Assembly: GCA_035566015.1 (NCBI GenBank)
Contig: DATMRS010000008.1
Coordinates: 1-64,000, forward strand
Length of the DNA stretch: 64,000 nt
DNA from: DATMRS01 sp035566015
GTDB lineage: Bacteria; Pseudomonadota; Alphaproteobacteria; Sphingomonadales; Sphingomonadaceae
Direction: 5' to 3'
Shown: in pieces, positions 26,942 through 35,512 of the stretch
How positions within the stretch are numbered: the stretch's first letter is position 1
How the letters are laid out: each line of letters opens with the position of its first letter
Made by a program: the position numbers and the translations under genes
Notes under the pieces: generated by a model
The model's input: only the letters and a program-made list of their open reading frames with translations
Databases searched by the model: none
What the model was told of the DNA's origin: nothing

Positions 26942-27589
26942 CTACTCCCTCCCCGCGCGGATGGCGGCGGCGGTGGCGAAGGGGGTCAGGGCGAGGAGGA
27001 GCAATGTGGCGGCGGCGAGGAGTTTGAGGGCGCCCGCGCCTTGATCGCCGAGCGCGCCCGCGCCGAAGATCAGGATGGGGACCGCGAGGGGGAGCATGAC
27101 GAGGCCCGCCAGCGCACCCGCGCCGCGCAGGCCGAGCGTCAGCGCGCTCGTCATCAGCGCGAGCGCGGCAAGGCCGGGGGTGCCGATGGCGAGGCCCGCC
27201 TCCAGCCGCAGCAGGGTCGCGCCGTCAAGCTTGAGCAGCGCGGCGGCAGGCAGCGCCGCGAGCATCAGCGGCGGGCCGAAGCTCAGCCAATGCGCGGCGA
27301 GCTTGGCGAGCGCGATCATCTCCTCGCCGATCCCGCGCACGGCAAGCTGGTCGAGCACGCCCGCCCGCTGATCCGGCCCGATCAGGCGATCGACGGGCAG
27401 GAGTGCCGCGAGCAAGGCCGCCATCCACAGTGCGCCGCCGCCCACCCTTGCGAGCAGGGCGCCGTCCGGTCCCACCGCGAAGGGGAAGAGGGTGGCGACG
27501 AGCAGGAAGAAGATCAACGGGAGCAGGCCGCCGCCGCCCTCGAACGCGCGCGCCAGATCGCGGCGGAGGAGCGCGAGGAGCGCGCTCAT
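26942..27589 (-). CDS. ccmB: heme exporter subunit CcmB
   Basis: This 215-residue protein has six transmembrane helices and the order of hydrophobic segments expected for CcmB (PLIFFLLVATLFPFAVGPDG, ALWMAALLAALLPVDRL). It is the permease of the CcmAB ABC complex that releases heme-loaded CcmE during cytochrome c maturation. Its ATG overlaps the ccmA stop. No ccmC or ccmD is seen next to it. Confidence 0.9.
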   Translation of the reverse strand: MSALLALLRRDLARAFEGGGGLLPLIFFLLVATLFPFAVGPDGALLARVGGGALWMAALLAALLPVDRLIGPDQRAGVLDQLAVRGIGEEMIALAKLAAHWLSFGPPLMLAALPAAALLKLDGATLLRLEAGLAIGTPGLAALALMTSALTLGLRGAGALAGLVMLPLAVPILIFGAGALGDQGAGALKLLAAATLLLLALTPFATAAAIRAGRE

Positions 27590-28170
27590 GCCGCCTCGTC
27601 CAGACGGATGGGCAGGGCGCCTTCCAGTCCGAGCGGCTGGTGCGTCGCGGCGAGGATGATGCCGCCTGCGGCACGGTGTGCCGTCATCGCCGCCGCCAAC
27701 CGGGCGAGCGCGGCGGTGTCGAGGCCGTTGCCCGGCTCGTCGAGCAGCCAGATGTCGGCGCCGCCCGCGATGACGCGGGCCAGTGCGGCGCGCTTCGTCT
27801 GGCCCGTCGAGAGCATGCGGACGGGCACGCCCGCCAGCGCCTCTATCCCCATCGACGCCAGCGCGCGATCGACAGCGGGTCGCGTCGCGCCGTCGAGCGT
27901 CGCCCAGAAATGGAGTGCGCGGCCGAGCGGCTGGGCGCGATCGAGCGCGGCGGCATCATTGGCGAGCGCGATCCGCCCTTCGCGCTCGATCGCGCCCGCG
28001 AAGGGGGGGAGCAAGCCGGCGGCGAGGCGCAGCAGACTGGACTTGCCGACGCCGTTTGGCCCGGTGACGAGGCCCGCCATGCCCGGTTCCAGCGCGAAGC
28101 CGACGCCCTTGAACAGCAGCCGGCCGCCGCGTCGGCAGGCGACCCGATCGAAAGCGAGGCGCGCCGTCAT
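27586..28170 (-). CDS. ccmA: heme exporter ATP-binding protein CcmA
   Basis: This 194-residue ABC ATPase is short, as usual for CcmA. Walker A is TGPNGVGKSSLLRL, the signature is a degenerate LSTGQTKRAALARV (as in known CcmA proteins), Walker B is IWLLDEPGNGLD, and the switch His is in ATHQPLG. It pairs with CcmB. It overlaps the upstream metallopeptidase gene by 4 nt. Confidence 0.93.
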   Translation of the reverse strand: MTARLAFDRVACRRGGRLLFKGVGFALEPGMAGLVTGPNGVGKSSLLRLAAGLLPPFAGAIEREGRIALANDAAALDRAQPLGRALHFWATLDGATRPAVDRALASMGIEALAGVPVRMLSTGQTKRAALARVIAGGADIWLLDEPGNGLDTAALARLAAAMTAHRAAGGIILAATHQPLGLEGALPIRLDEAA

Positions 28171-28565
28171 CCGGCGTCGTCTTCCAGCGCGTGCATGTCG
28201 GCGTCGGACAGGCCGAAATGATGGCCGACCTCATGGATCAGGACGTGCGCGACGAGCGCCTCCAGATCGATCCCCGTCTCGATCCATTCATCGAGCAGCG
28301 GGCGGCGATAGAGGTGGATCATGTCGGGCAGGCTGCCCGAATCGGTGGAAGATTTGTCGCCCACCGGACGGCCGCTGTAGAGGCCGCTCAGCTCGAACGG
28401 GTCCTCAATCCCCATTTCCGCGAGGATGTCGGGCGTCGCGAAATCCTCGACGCGCAGGACGATGTCGCCCAGATAGGCGCGGAACGTGGCGGGCAGGCGC
28501 GCCATCGCCGCACGTGCGAGCGCCTCTATCTCTTCGGCGGTGGGGGCGAAGATGCCGTCGCTCAT
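28167..28565 (-). CDS. HExxH metallopeptidase-like protein (DUF1025/MPN-type zincin)
   Basis: This 132-residue protein has the zinc motif HEVGHHFGLSDADM (His111, Glu112, His115, Asp121), as in the family of small neutral zinc metallopeptidases formerly called DUF1025. It has no signal peptide. I start at ATG 28563-28565 with GAAGGA upstream; a 12-codon longer form is possible. Its substrate is unknown. It is coupled to ccmA by overlap and divergent from phhB. Confidence 0.88.
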   Translation of the reverse strand: MSDGIFAPTAEEIEALARAAMARLPATFRAYLGDIVLRVEDFATPDILAEMGIEDPFELSGLYSGRPVGDKSSTDSGSLPDMIHLYRRPLLDEWIETGIDLEALVAHVLIHEVGHHFGLSDADMHALEDDAG

Positions 28566-28648
28566 CGATCCTTCGGGAATTTGCAGCCTGTTTCCAACCA
28601 TGCTCTAGTTGGTCGCGCGGTGCGACGCCAGCGACGGAGACGCGAAGG

Positions 28649-28939
28649 ATGATCGAACCTCTGAACGATACCGACCGCGCCGAGGCGCTCGATGGACTGC
28701 CCGACTGGGATTATGACGACGGGCGCGACGCGATCACCCGCCGTTTCGCCTTCGCGGACTTTGCCGAGGCGTTCGCCTTCATGACGCGCGTCGCGCTGAT
28801 CGCGGAGAAGATGGATCATCATCCCGAATGGTCGAACGTGTGGAATCGCGTCGAAATTCTGCTGACCACGCATGACGCGGGCGGGCTTTCGGCGCGCGAC
28901 GTGGCGATGGCCGAGGCGATCGACGCGCTCGTGCCGTGA
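28649..28939 (+). CDS. phhB: 4a-hydroxytetrahydrobiopterin dehydratase
   Basis: This 96-residue pterin-4a-carbinolamine dehydratase recycles the pterin cofactor of aromatic hydroxylases. The signature is EKMDHHPEWSNVWNRVEILL, with the catalytic His pair, followed by THDAGGLSARDVAMA. ATG 28649 has GAAGG immediately upstream. Its stop overlaps the following GTG. No phenylalanine hydroxylase is seen in the window. Confidence 0.93.
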   Translation: MIEPLNDTDRAEALDGLPDWDYDDGRDAITRRFAFADFAEAFAFMTRVALIAEKMDHHPEWSNVWNRVEILLTTHDAGGLSARDVAMAEAIDALVP

Positions 28940-29688
28940 GCGGCCCCGCCGTCGCCTTCGAAGGGGTGACGAAGCGTTACGGGGCGGGCGCGGCGATCGG
29001 CGATGTAAGCGTTACGATCGCGGGCGGCAGCTTCGTTGCGCTGGTCGGCACCTCGGGCGCGGGCAAGTCTACGCTGCTGAAGACGGTGAACCGGCTCGTC
29101 ACCCCCGATGAAGGGCGCGTGACGATCGCGGGCGAGGACGTGGCGGCGCGCCCGCCAGCGCTGCTGCGGCGGGGGATCGGCTATGTCTTCCAGAATATCG
29201 GCCTGTTTCCGCATATCGATGTGGGCCGGAACATCGCGCTGCCCGCGACGCTGGCGGGGCGGGACATCGACGTCGCGGCGGCGCTGGAGAGCGTCGGCCT
29301 GCCTGCCGCCTATGCGTCACGGATGCCGCGCCAGCTTTCGGGGGGCGAGCAGCAGCGCGTCGGCGTGGCGCGAGCGCTGGCGGGCGGCGCGGGGCTGATG
29401 CTGATGGACGAGCCGTTCGGCGCGCTCGATCCCGTAACGCGCGCGACGCTGGCGGAGACGTATCGCGCGCTGCACGACCGGCTGGGCCTCACCACGATCA
29501 TGGTGACGCATGACATGGTCGAGGCGCTGCTGCTCGCCGACCGCATTCTCGTCATGGCGGACGGGCGTGTCGTCGGCGATGCCACCCCGCAGGCGATCGT
29601 GCGCGGCGAAGGTGGGCCGGAGGCGGCGGCGCTGGCCGCCGTGCCGCGCCGGCAGGCGGAGCGGTTGCGCGCGATGGGCGCGGCATGA
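28936..29688 (+). CDS. osmoprotectant-type ABC transporter ATP-binding protein
   Basis: This 250-residue ATPase is of the ProV/OpuCA group. Walker A is GTSGAGKST (38-46), the signature is QLSGGEQQRVGVARAL, Walker B is LMLMDEPFGALD and the switch is TIMVTHDMVEA. The C-terminal CBS domains of OpuA-type proteins are missing. It starts with GTG overlapping the phhB stop and overlaps the fused permease gene. Confidence 0.9.
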   Translation: MSGPAVAFEGVTKRYGAGAAIGDVSVTIAGGSFVALVGTSGAGKSTLLKTVNRLVTPDEGRVTIAGEDVAARPPALLRRGIGYVFQNIGLFPHIDVGRNIALPATLAGRDIDVAAALESVGLPAAYASRMPRQLSGGEQQRVGVARALAGGAGLMLMDEPFGALDPVTRATLAETYRALHDRLGLTTIMVTHDMVEALLLADRILVMADGRVVGDATPQAIVRGEGGPEAAALAAVPRRQAERLRAMGAA

Positions 29689-31217
29689 GTCCACGCCTCG
29701 CCGCCGCGCTCGATCCCGTGCCGGGGCTGCTGGCGAGCCATGTCCTGCTGTCGGCGGCGGCGATGCTGCTGGCGCTGGCGGTGAGCCTGCCGCTGGCGAT
29801 CGTCGCGGCGCGGCGGCCACGCTTGCGAGGAGCGGCGCTGGGGTTGGCGAGCCTTGTCCAGACGATCCCCGGCCTTGCGCTGCTCGCGCTCTTCTATCCG
29901 CTGCTGCTGGCGCTTTCTGCGCTGGTGGGGGGCGGGATACCGGCGCTCGGCTTCCTGCCGTCGCTGTTCGCGCTCGCGCTCTATGCGGTGCTGCCGATCC
30001 TACGTAACGGCGTCGCGGGCATCGTCGGGATCGATCCGGCGGTGATCGAGGCGGCGAACGGCGTTGGCATGACGCCGAGCCAGCGGCTGCGCCTCGTCGA
30101 ATTGCCGCTCGCCGCGCCGTTGCTGATGGCGGGGATACGCACCGCGGCGGTGTGGACGATCGGCGCGGCGACGCTCGCGACGACGGTTGGCCAGCCGAGC
30201 CTCGGCAATCTGATCTTCGCCGGCTTGCAGATCGAAAATTGGGTGCTGGTGCTGGTCGGTTGCCTTGCCTCGGCGGCGCTGGCGCTGGTGGTGGACGCGC
30301 TGTTGGGGCTGGTGGAGCGCGGCATCGCGGCGCGCCGCCGGCTGCTGGTGGGCGTGCCGCTGGGATTGCTGGCGTTGGGCGTCGCGGCGGCGCTGGCCTT
30401 CACGCTCGCGCCTGTGAAGCCGGCGGTGACGATCGGCGCCAAAAATTTTTCGGAGCAATATATCCTCGCCCGGCTGATCGGATCGCGGCTGGAGGCGGCG
30501 GGCTATCGCGTGCGCTATCGCGAGGGGCTTGGTTCGGCAGTGGCGTTTCGCGCGCTCGCGGGCGACGATATCGACGTCTATGTCGATTATTCGGGCACGC
30601 TGTGGACGACGATGATGGGGCGGCGCGACGTGGTGCCGCGCGCGGCGATGATCGAGGGGATCGCGCGCTGGATGGCCGCCGGCCCCAGCACCCGGATCGT
30701 CGGCCCGCTCGGTTTCGAGAACGCCTATGTGCTGGCGATGCGTGGGGAGGAGGCGCGGCGGCGGGGTATTATCAGCATCGCCGATCTGGCGCGTGCCGCG
30801 CCGCGCCTGAAGCTGGGCGCCGACCTCGAATTTCTCGACCGGATCGAATGGCGATCGCTGAGCCGGGCCTACGGCCTCCGCTTCGCCGCGACGCGGGCGT
30901 ACAGCCCGACCTTCATGTATCGCGCGCTGGCGAGCGGGCAGGTGGACGTCATCTCCGCTTTCTCGTCCGACGGGCGGATCGCCGCCGACCGGCTGACGGT
31001 GCTGACCGATCCGAAAAGCGCGGTGCCGTCCTATGATGCGCTGCTGCTGGTGTCGCCCGGCCATGCAAGGGATGCGCGCCTGCTCACCGCCCTGCGCCCG
31101 CTGGTAAACGCGATTCCCGTCGCGACGATGCGCGAGGCGAACAATCAGGTGGATCGCGATACCGACAAGCGCACGCCCGATCAGGCGGCGCGCTGGCTTG
31201 CGCGCCACATGCGCTAA
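29685..31217 (+). CDS. fused permease and substrate-binding protein of a betaine/choline-type ABC transporter
   Basis: This 510-residue protein joins two usual subunits. Residues 1-245 are a ProW/OpuCB-like permease with about six helices and the EAA-like loop VIEAANGVGMTPSQRLRLVE. From about residue 248 the OpuBC/ProX-like binding domain starts (TIGAKNFSEQYILARLIGS, DIDVYVDYSGTLWTTMM, ASGQVDVISAFSSDGRI). Such fusions are known for OpuCB-OpuCC/OsmU-like systems. Likely ligands are glycine betaine, choline or carnitine; this is inferred from family only. Confidence 0.9.
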   Translation: MSPRLAAALDPVPGLLASHVLLSAAAMLLALAVSLPLAIVAARRPRLRGAALGLASLVQTIPGLALLALFYPLLLALSALVGGGIPALGFLPSLFALALYAVLPILRNGVAGIVGIDPAVIEAANGVGMTPSQRLRLVELPLAAPLLMAGIRTAAVWTIGAATLATTVGQPSLGNLIFAGLQIENWVLVLVGCLASAALALVVDALLGLVERGIAARRRLLVGVPLGLLALGVAAALAFTLAPVKPAVTIGAKNFSEQYILARLIGSRLEAAGYRVRYREGLGSAVAFRALAGDDIDVYVDYSGTLWTTMMGRRDVVPRAAMIEGIARWMAAGPSTRIVGPLGFENAYVLAMRGEEARRRGIISIADLARAAPRLKLGADLEFLDRIEWRSLSRAYGLRFAATRAYSPTFMYRALASGQVDVISAFSSDGRIAADRLTVLTDPKSAVPSYDALLLVSPGHARDARLLTALRPLVNAIPVATMREANNQVDRDTDKRTPDQAARWLARHMR

Positions 31218-31232
31218 CAACCTGTTTACCAT
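31214..31232 (+). promoter_or_regulatory. CtrA-like box upstream of the lytic transglycosylase
   Basis: CTAA (31214-31217), seven bases, then TTTACCAT (31225-31232) resembles the CtrA recognition site TTAA-N7-TTAACCAT with one mismatch in each half. It ends about 41 bases before the likely GTG start. Sequence match only. Confidence 0.4.
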
Positions 31233-31273
31233 TGTCGTTTATTTCTCCGCGCGAGAGTCGGGGAAGGCAGCGC

Positions 31274-32137
31274 GTGAGCATAGGCGATCTCAGCAGGCCG
31301 GCGGGGGGCGGCGTCGACAAAGACGCGGTGCGCCTCGCCATTGGCCGCGCCGCGCGCGCGACCGGTGCGGATTTCACCTATCTGCTCAACCAAGCGAAAA
31401 GCGAGAGCGGGCTGAATCCCCATGCCAGGGCGTCGACGTCCTCGGCGAGCGGGCTCTATCAGTTCATCGACCAGAGTTGGCTTGGCGTGCTGAAGCAGCA
31501 TGGCGCCGAACATGGCTATGGCTGGGCGGCGGATGCGATCCGCTCGCGCCCCGGCGGCGGCTGGGCGGTCAGCAATGGCGAGGCGCGGCGCGCGATCTTC
31601 GCGTTGCGCAACGATCCCGACGCCTCGGCGCTGATGGCGGGCGAATTCGCGCAGGACAATGCCGCCGGACTCAGCAAGGCGCTGGGCCGCGATCCCACCG
31701 CGACCGACCTCTATTTCGCGCACTTCCTCGGGCTGGCGGGGGCGTCGCGTTTCCTGAAGGCGGCCGACGCCGATCCCGACGCCACGGCGGCCAGCCTTTT
31801 CCCCCGCGAGGCGCGGGCGAACCGGGCGATTTTCTACGCCAAAGGCGGTGAGCCGCGCAGCCTGTCGCAAATCTATGCGCTGATGGGCCGCAAGATCGGC
31901 GACAGCGGCGCGCCGACCCGAATGACCGAGCCCGTCCGGATGGCGGCGCTCGATACGTCCGCGACGGCGGCCGCGCTCGGCGACGCGGTCGTCACCGTCG
32001 ACGTGCCCGAATCGCGTATGGCCGGGGGCGTCGAAGCGGCGCTGGCGGGGCGGGGCGAGCGGATCGACGTGCTGCGCCCCAGCCCGAAACAGGCGATGCT
32101 CGCCTATCTGGTCGTCTCGACGCCCTATCAGGCGTGA
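31274..32137 (+). CDS. lytic transglycosylase (SLT domain), likely flagellum-associated
   Basis: This 287-residue protein has a goose-lysozyme-like SLT fold: the catalytic Glu in NQAKSESGLNPHARA, followed by SASGLYQFIDQSWL and YFAHFLGLAGASRFL. It may cut peptidoglycan for rod passage, since FlgJ in this locus has no muramidase domain. I choose GTG 31274, preceded by GGAAGG; a TTG at 31232 gives a 14-residue extension. No signal peptide is obvious, as in FlgJ-type enzymes. Confidence 0.85.
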   Translation: MSIGDLSRPAGGGVDKDAVRLAIGRAARATGADFTYLLNQAKSESGLNPHARASTSSASGLYQFIDQSWLGVLKQHGAEHGYGWAADAIRSRPGGGWAVSNGEARRAIFALRNDPDASALMAGEFAQDNAAGLSKALGRDPTATDLYFAHFLGLAGASRFLKAADADPDATAASLFPREARANRAIFYAKGGEPRSLSQIYALMGRKIGDSGAPTRMTEPVRMAALDTSATAAALGDAVVTVDVPESRMAGGVEAALAGRGERIDVLRPSPKQAMLAYLVVSTPYQA

Positions 32138-32149
32138 TGCGGCCTCGCG

Positions 32150-32689
32150 TCAGCCGGCAAGGTGATCCCGGATGAACGCCACCCGGTCGGCGATCGGCGC
32201 GAGCGGCAGCGGGATCAGCTCATAACCTAGCGAAACGTAGGTTGCGGCCATGACATGGTATGTGGCCTCGGCCTCCTCCGGCGTCTGCCTGCGTTCGGCG
32301 TCCTGCGTGAAGATGGCGGGCCAGGGCGGCGCGATGAAGACGCGGCGATTATAGCGGTACAGCGCCGCCGCCTTATGGACATGGTCGGGCACGGCGAGGC
32401 CGCAGAGCGTGAGATAGCCGAGTATGTCGGGAATCCCGCGATCGAGGATCACCGGGCGGACAAGCGCGCACGCCTCGCGATACGAGCGCATTTCCCAGCC
32501 CAGCATCAGTTCCGCGAAGGCGGTGCGATCGGCCCAGGGCAGCGCGGAGCCGCCGATCGCGACCTGATCCTGGATGATGGCGCGACCCGCTTCGGGCATG
32601 TGGTGAAGACCCGCGTCGGCCAACGCGGCGACGAGCCTGCTCTTCCCCGAACCGGGGCCGCCGGTGATGATGTGGAGATGGTCGGTCAT
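32150..32689 (-). CDS. AAA_28/NadR-like P-loop ATPase or kinase
   Basis: This 179-residue protein has Walker A GGPGSGKS (10-17) and the motif PVILDRGIPDILGYL, typical of the small AAA_28 P-loop group related to NadR-type kinases. The C-terminal lid has AERRQTPEEAEATYHVM. Its biological role is not known. I start at ATG 32689 (MTDHLHII) because the P-loop strand begins right after. It follows motB by 60 nt and may be co-transcribed with motAB. Confidence 0.8.
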   Translation of the reverse strand: MTDHLHIITGGPGSGKSRLVAALADAGLHHMPEAGRAIIQDQVAIGGSALPWADRTAFAELMLGWEMRSYREACALVRPVILDRGIPDILGYLTLCGLAVPDHVHKAAALYRYNRRVFIAPPWPAIFTQDAERRQTPEEAEATYHVMAATYVSLGYELIPLPLAPIADRVAFIRDHLAG

Positions 32690-32749
32690 GGATTGGCCAT
32701 CGAAGGGAGAGGGGAGGAATGCCATGGCTTGCGCATTCATGCCAGCCGG

Positions 32750-33652
32750 TCAGCGCGCAGCCGCCGGCTCCTCTTCCGCGCCGGCGCTCCAGCCCAGCGT
32801 GATCGACATGCGGCGGTTGCGCGGATCGTAGATATCGGCCGGTATATAGGGTTCGCGCGCGGCGACGCCTTCGATCCGGGTGAAGCGCGTGGCGGGCAGC
32901 CCGGAATCGGCGAGGGACTGCCGGGTGGCTTCGGCGCGCGCGGTGGACAGCATCCAGTTGTTCGTCGTTCGGCCGGCGGCATAGGGCAGCGCGTCGGTGT
33001 GGCCGCGCACGATCACGTCGTTGGGCACCGCCTCGATCACCTTCGCCACCTCGGTCATCAGCCGCCGCGCGTCGGGCAGCAGATCGGCGGTGCCGAGCGA
33101 GAACATCGCGAAGTCCGCCTGATCGACCAGATCGATGCGCAACCCCTCGCGCGTGTCGGTGAAGCGCACGCTCTTCTGGAGATGGCGGAGCGAGGGATTG
33201 CTCTTCATCCGCGCTTCCAGCGCCTGCCGGATCGCGCGGAAACGCGCCTGATCGCGGCTGCGGATCGCGGCCGCGCCTTCCTTCATGCCGCCGGTCGCGT
33301 CCTTGGGAATGGTGATGCCCTTGCTGCCGGTCTGCGTCGCCTTGTGCGGATAATTGTCCTTGGCGACGACCGAATCGCCGCCCAGCGGCCCGTTCGATCC
33401 CGCGCTCTTCTCGCGCATCTCCACGAGCGTGGGGGCGAAATAGTCGGCGATGCCCTTGCGCTGCTTCTCGGTGGTGGCGCCCAGGATCCAGAGCAGCAGG
33501 AAAAAGGCCATCATCGCCGTCACGAAATCGGCATAGGCGACCTTCCACGCACCGCCATGATGGCCGCCATGATCGGCCGCGACGATCTTCTTGACGATGA
33601 TCGGCCTGGGTTCGGGCTCGTTTCTGCCGCGCCGGGATGCCGCGCTCGCCAT
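32750..33652 (-). CDS. motB: flagellar motor stator protein MotB
   Basis: This 300-residue stator subunit has one transmembrane helix (about 40-60) with the essential proton-carrying Asp42 in KVAYADFVTAMMAFFLLLWI, then a plug/linker and a C-terminal OmpA-like peptidoglycan-binding domain (VRGHTDALPY and NRRMSITLGW). It anchors the MotA ring to the wall. The H+-type TM sequence suggests a proton-driven motor. It begins 4 nt after motA. Confidence 0.96.
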   Translation of the reverse strand: MASAASRRGRNEPEPRPIIVKKIVAADHGGHHGGAWKVAYADFVTAMMAFFLLLWILGATTEKQRKGIADYFAPTLVEMREKSAGSNGPLGGDSVVAKDNYPHKATQTGSKGITIPKDATGGMKEGAAAIRSRDQARFRAIRQALEARMKSNPSLRHLQKSVRFTDTREGLRIDLVDQADFAMFSLGTADLLPDARRLMTEVAKVIEAVPNDVIVRGHTDALPYAAGRTTNNWMLSTARAEATRQSLADSGLPATRFTRIEGVAAREPYIPADIYDPRNRRMSITLGWSAGAEEEPAAAR

Positions 33653-33656
33653 CGGA

Positions 33657-34520
33657 TCAGCGCCCGCGCATGCCGTCGAACACGTCGGCGAAGGCCGGCT
33701 GGTTCGAATGGCTGATGCCCGACCGCGCCGCCTCGATCACCAGCGGCAGCGGATGGCCGTGCAGCGAGGCGATGATGATCTGCTTCACCACCTGATAGAT
33801 GGCCGCGTCGCTTTCGATCACCTGCCGCGCGCGGCTGGAAAAAGGACCGACGACGCCGTAGGCCAGCAGCACGCCAAGGAACGTGCCGACCAGCGCCGAT
33901 CCTATCATCGCGCCCAGGATCGCGGGCGGCTTGTCGATCGACCCCATCGTCTTCACCACGCCCAGCACGGCGGCGACGATGCCGAGCGCGGGCAGCGCAT
34001 CCGACAGCGACTGGAGCATGTCGGCGGGGCGGATCGCGTCGTGGTGGTGCGTCTTCAGGCTGTTGTCCATCACCTCCTCGACCGCATGGGGATCGAGCGT
34101 GCCCGACGAGACGACGACGAGGCGCAGCGTGTCGGTGATGAGGTGGACCAGCGTCTGGTCCTTCAGCAGCTTGGGATATTGATTGAAGATCGGGCTGGAT
34201 TGCGGGTCCTCGATATGCGGTTCCAGCGCGACGGGACCGTCGGTGCGCAGCATCTTCATCAGGCTGGAGACGAGGAAGATTGTTTCCAGATAATCCTGCT
34301 TGCGATAGGTCGGACCCTTGAAGATCTTGCCGAGGCCACCGGCGAACTGCTTCAGTTCCTTGCCCGAATTGCCGATGATCAGCGCCGCGACCGCCGCGCC
34401 GCCGATGATCAGCATTTCATGTGGAATGGCTTCCAGGACCGGATGGATGTCGCCGCCGGTGATGACGAACCCGCCGAACACCATGCCCAGAAGAACGACC
34501 AGGCCCACCGCCGCGAACAT
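33657..34520 (-). CDS. motA: flagellar motor stator protein MotA
   Basis: This 287-residue protein has four transmembrane helices and a large cytoplasmic loop that meets FliG. The proline-bearing block SDALPALGIVAAVLGVVKTM is the canonical torque-generating region. MFAAVGLVVLLGMVFGGFVI forms TM1, and the charged loop LMKMLRTDGPVALEPHIED is conserved. Its promoter region has a sigma-28 site and an adjacent CtrA-like box. Confidence 0.96.
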   Translation of the reverse strand: MFAAVGLVVLLGMVFGGFVITGGDIHPVLEAIPHEMLIIGGAAVAALIIGNSGKELKQFAGGLGKIFKGPTYRKQDYLETIFLVSSLMKMLRTDGPVALEPHIEDPQSSPIFNQYPKLLKDQTLVHLITDTLRLVVVSSGTLDPHAVEEVMDNSLKTHHHDAIRPADMLQSLSDALPALGIVAAVLGVVKTMGSIDKPPAILGAMIGSALVGTFLGVLLAYGVVGPFSSRARQVIESDAAIYQVVKQIIIASLHGHPLPLVIEAARSGISHSNQPAFADVFDGMRGR

Positions 34521-34588
34521 TCACATACCCCTGCTTGCCCGACCCAAGGCGCGGGCCGCTTCATGATTTTTCCGCCCCGCTACCGGAT

Positions 34589-34615
34589 GTAACGGCCTGA
34601 TCGGCGGGGCCTTTA
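34589..34615 (-). promoter_or_regulatory. sigma-28 (FliA) promoter of motA-motB
   Basis: On the minus strand TAAA (34612-34615) is followed by exactly 15 nt and then GCCGTTAC (34589-34596). The enteric FliA consensus is TAAA-N15-GCCGATAA. The identical -10 octamer is found ahead of fliC. The predicted leader before the motA ATG is about 60 nt. Confidence 0.8.
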
Positions 34616-34618
34616 TGC

Positions 34619-34633
34619 TTACCCGTTGGTTAA
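34619..34633 (-). promoter_or_regulatory. CtrA-like box next to the motA promoter
   Basis: On the minus strand TTAA (34630-34633), seven bases, then GTAA (34619-34622) fits TTAA-N7-TTAA with one mismatch. It lies 3 nt upstream of the sigma-28 -35 element of motA. The same TTAA-N7-GTAA form is found at 50371. Sequence match only. Confidence 0.5.
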
Positions 34634-34643
34634 GCGCGAAAAT

Positions 34644-35501
34644 TCAGCTCAACAGATCGAACAGGCTGGCCTGATTGATACGCGCAAAGGTGGTCTGCGC
34701 CGCCTGTAGCGAGAGCAGCATCGACTGGAGCTTCGCGACGGTGGCGGTGATGTCGGTGCTTTCCAGCGTGGTGCGTTCCTCCGCCAGCGCCTGGGTGGAG
34801 GCGGTCAACCTGTCGCGGGCGGCGTCGATCTGCTTGCCGCGCACGCCCTGATCGCCCGCGGCGGCGGTGATGCGCGTCGAGGCAGCGTTGACGGCGGTCA
34901 GCGCGTCGCCGGTCGCGGCCGCGCGCGCGGTCGGATCGGTCAATACCACCGCGTCGGCGGCGGCGTTGATGATGCTCGCCATGTCCATCGGCCCCGATGG
35001 CGTGTCGATGCCCTCGAATATCTCGGCGCGCGAGGCGGTGGGCGAAACGAACAAATTATTGCCGACGGGAATCCGGGGCGACGCGCCCGTCGGGAAGAGA
35101 GGATTGCCGTTCGAATCCTTCTCGTTCGACGCGGCGGTGATGTCCTGGGCGATGCCGCGCAGTTCGACCGCAATCGCCTGCCGGTCGCTGTCGTTGAGCG
35201 TCGCGGTGCTGGCGGACGTCATCAATTCGAGCGCGCGGTTGATCGCGTTCGTCACCGTGCCGAGCGTGGTGTCGCCGCGCGAGGCGATGGCCGCCGCCAT
35301 CTCGACATTGGTGGACCAGACCGCCTCGTTCGCCTGCGAGCGGCCAATCACCGCGATCCGCGCGGCGGCGGCCGGATCGTCCGACGGCGCCTGGATGCGC
35401 GTCGTCGTCGAAATATCCGACTGGGCGCGCGCGATCTGCTGGGCAAGCTGCGTCTGCCGCGCGATTTCGGCGGAAAGCTGGTAGCGGGTGCCGCTTATCA
35501 T
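34644..35501 (-). CDS. flgL: flagellar hook-filament junction protein FlgL
   Basis: This 285-residue junction protein has flagellin-like helical ends: the N-terminal SAEIARQTQLAQQIARAQSD followed by TTRIQAPSDDPAAAARI, and the C-terminal SMLLSLQAAQTTFARINQAS. The middle is short and variable. It is the last gene of the flgB-flgL operon, 11 nt after flgK. Confidence 0.92.
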   Translation of the reverse strand: MISGTRYQLSAEIARQTQLAQQIARAQSDISTTTRIQAPSDDPAAAARIAVIGRSQANEAVWSTNVEMAAAIASRGDTTLGTVTNAINRALELMTSASTATLNDSDRQAIAVELRGIAQDITAASNEKDSNGNPLFPTGASPRIPVGNNLFVSPTASRAEIFEGIDTPSGPMDMASIINAAADAVVLTDPTARAAATGDALTAVNAASTRITAAAGDQGVRGKQIDAARDRLTASTQALAEERTTLESTDITATVAKLQSMLLSLQAAQTTFARINQASLFDLLS

Positions 35502-35512
35502 GTGCCTGCCCC

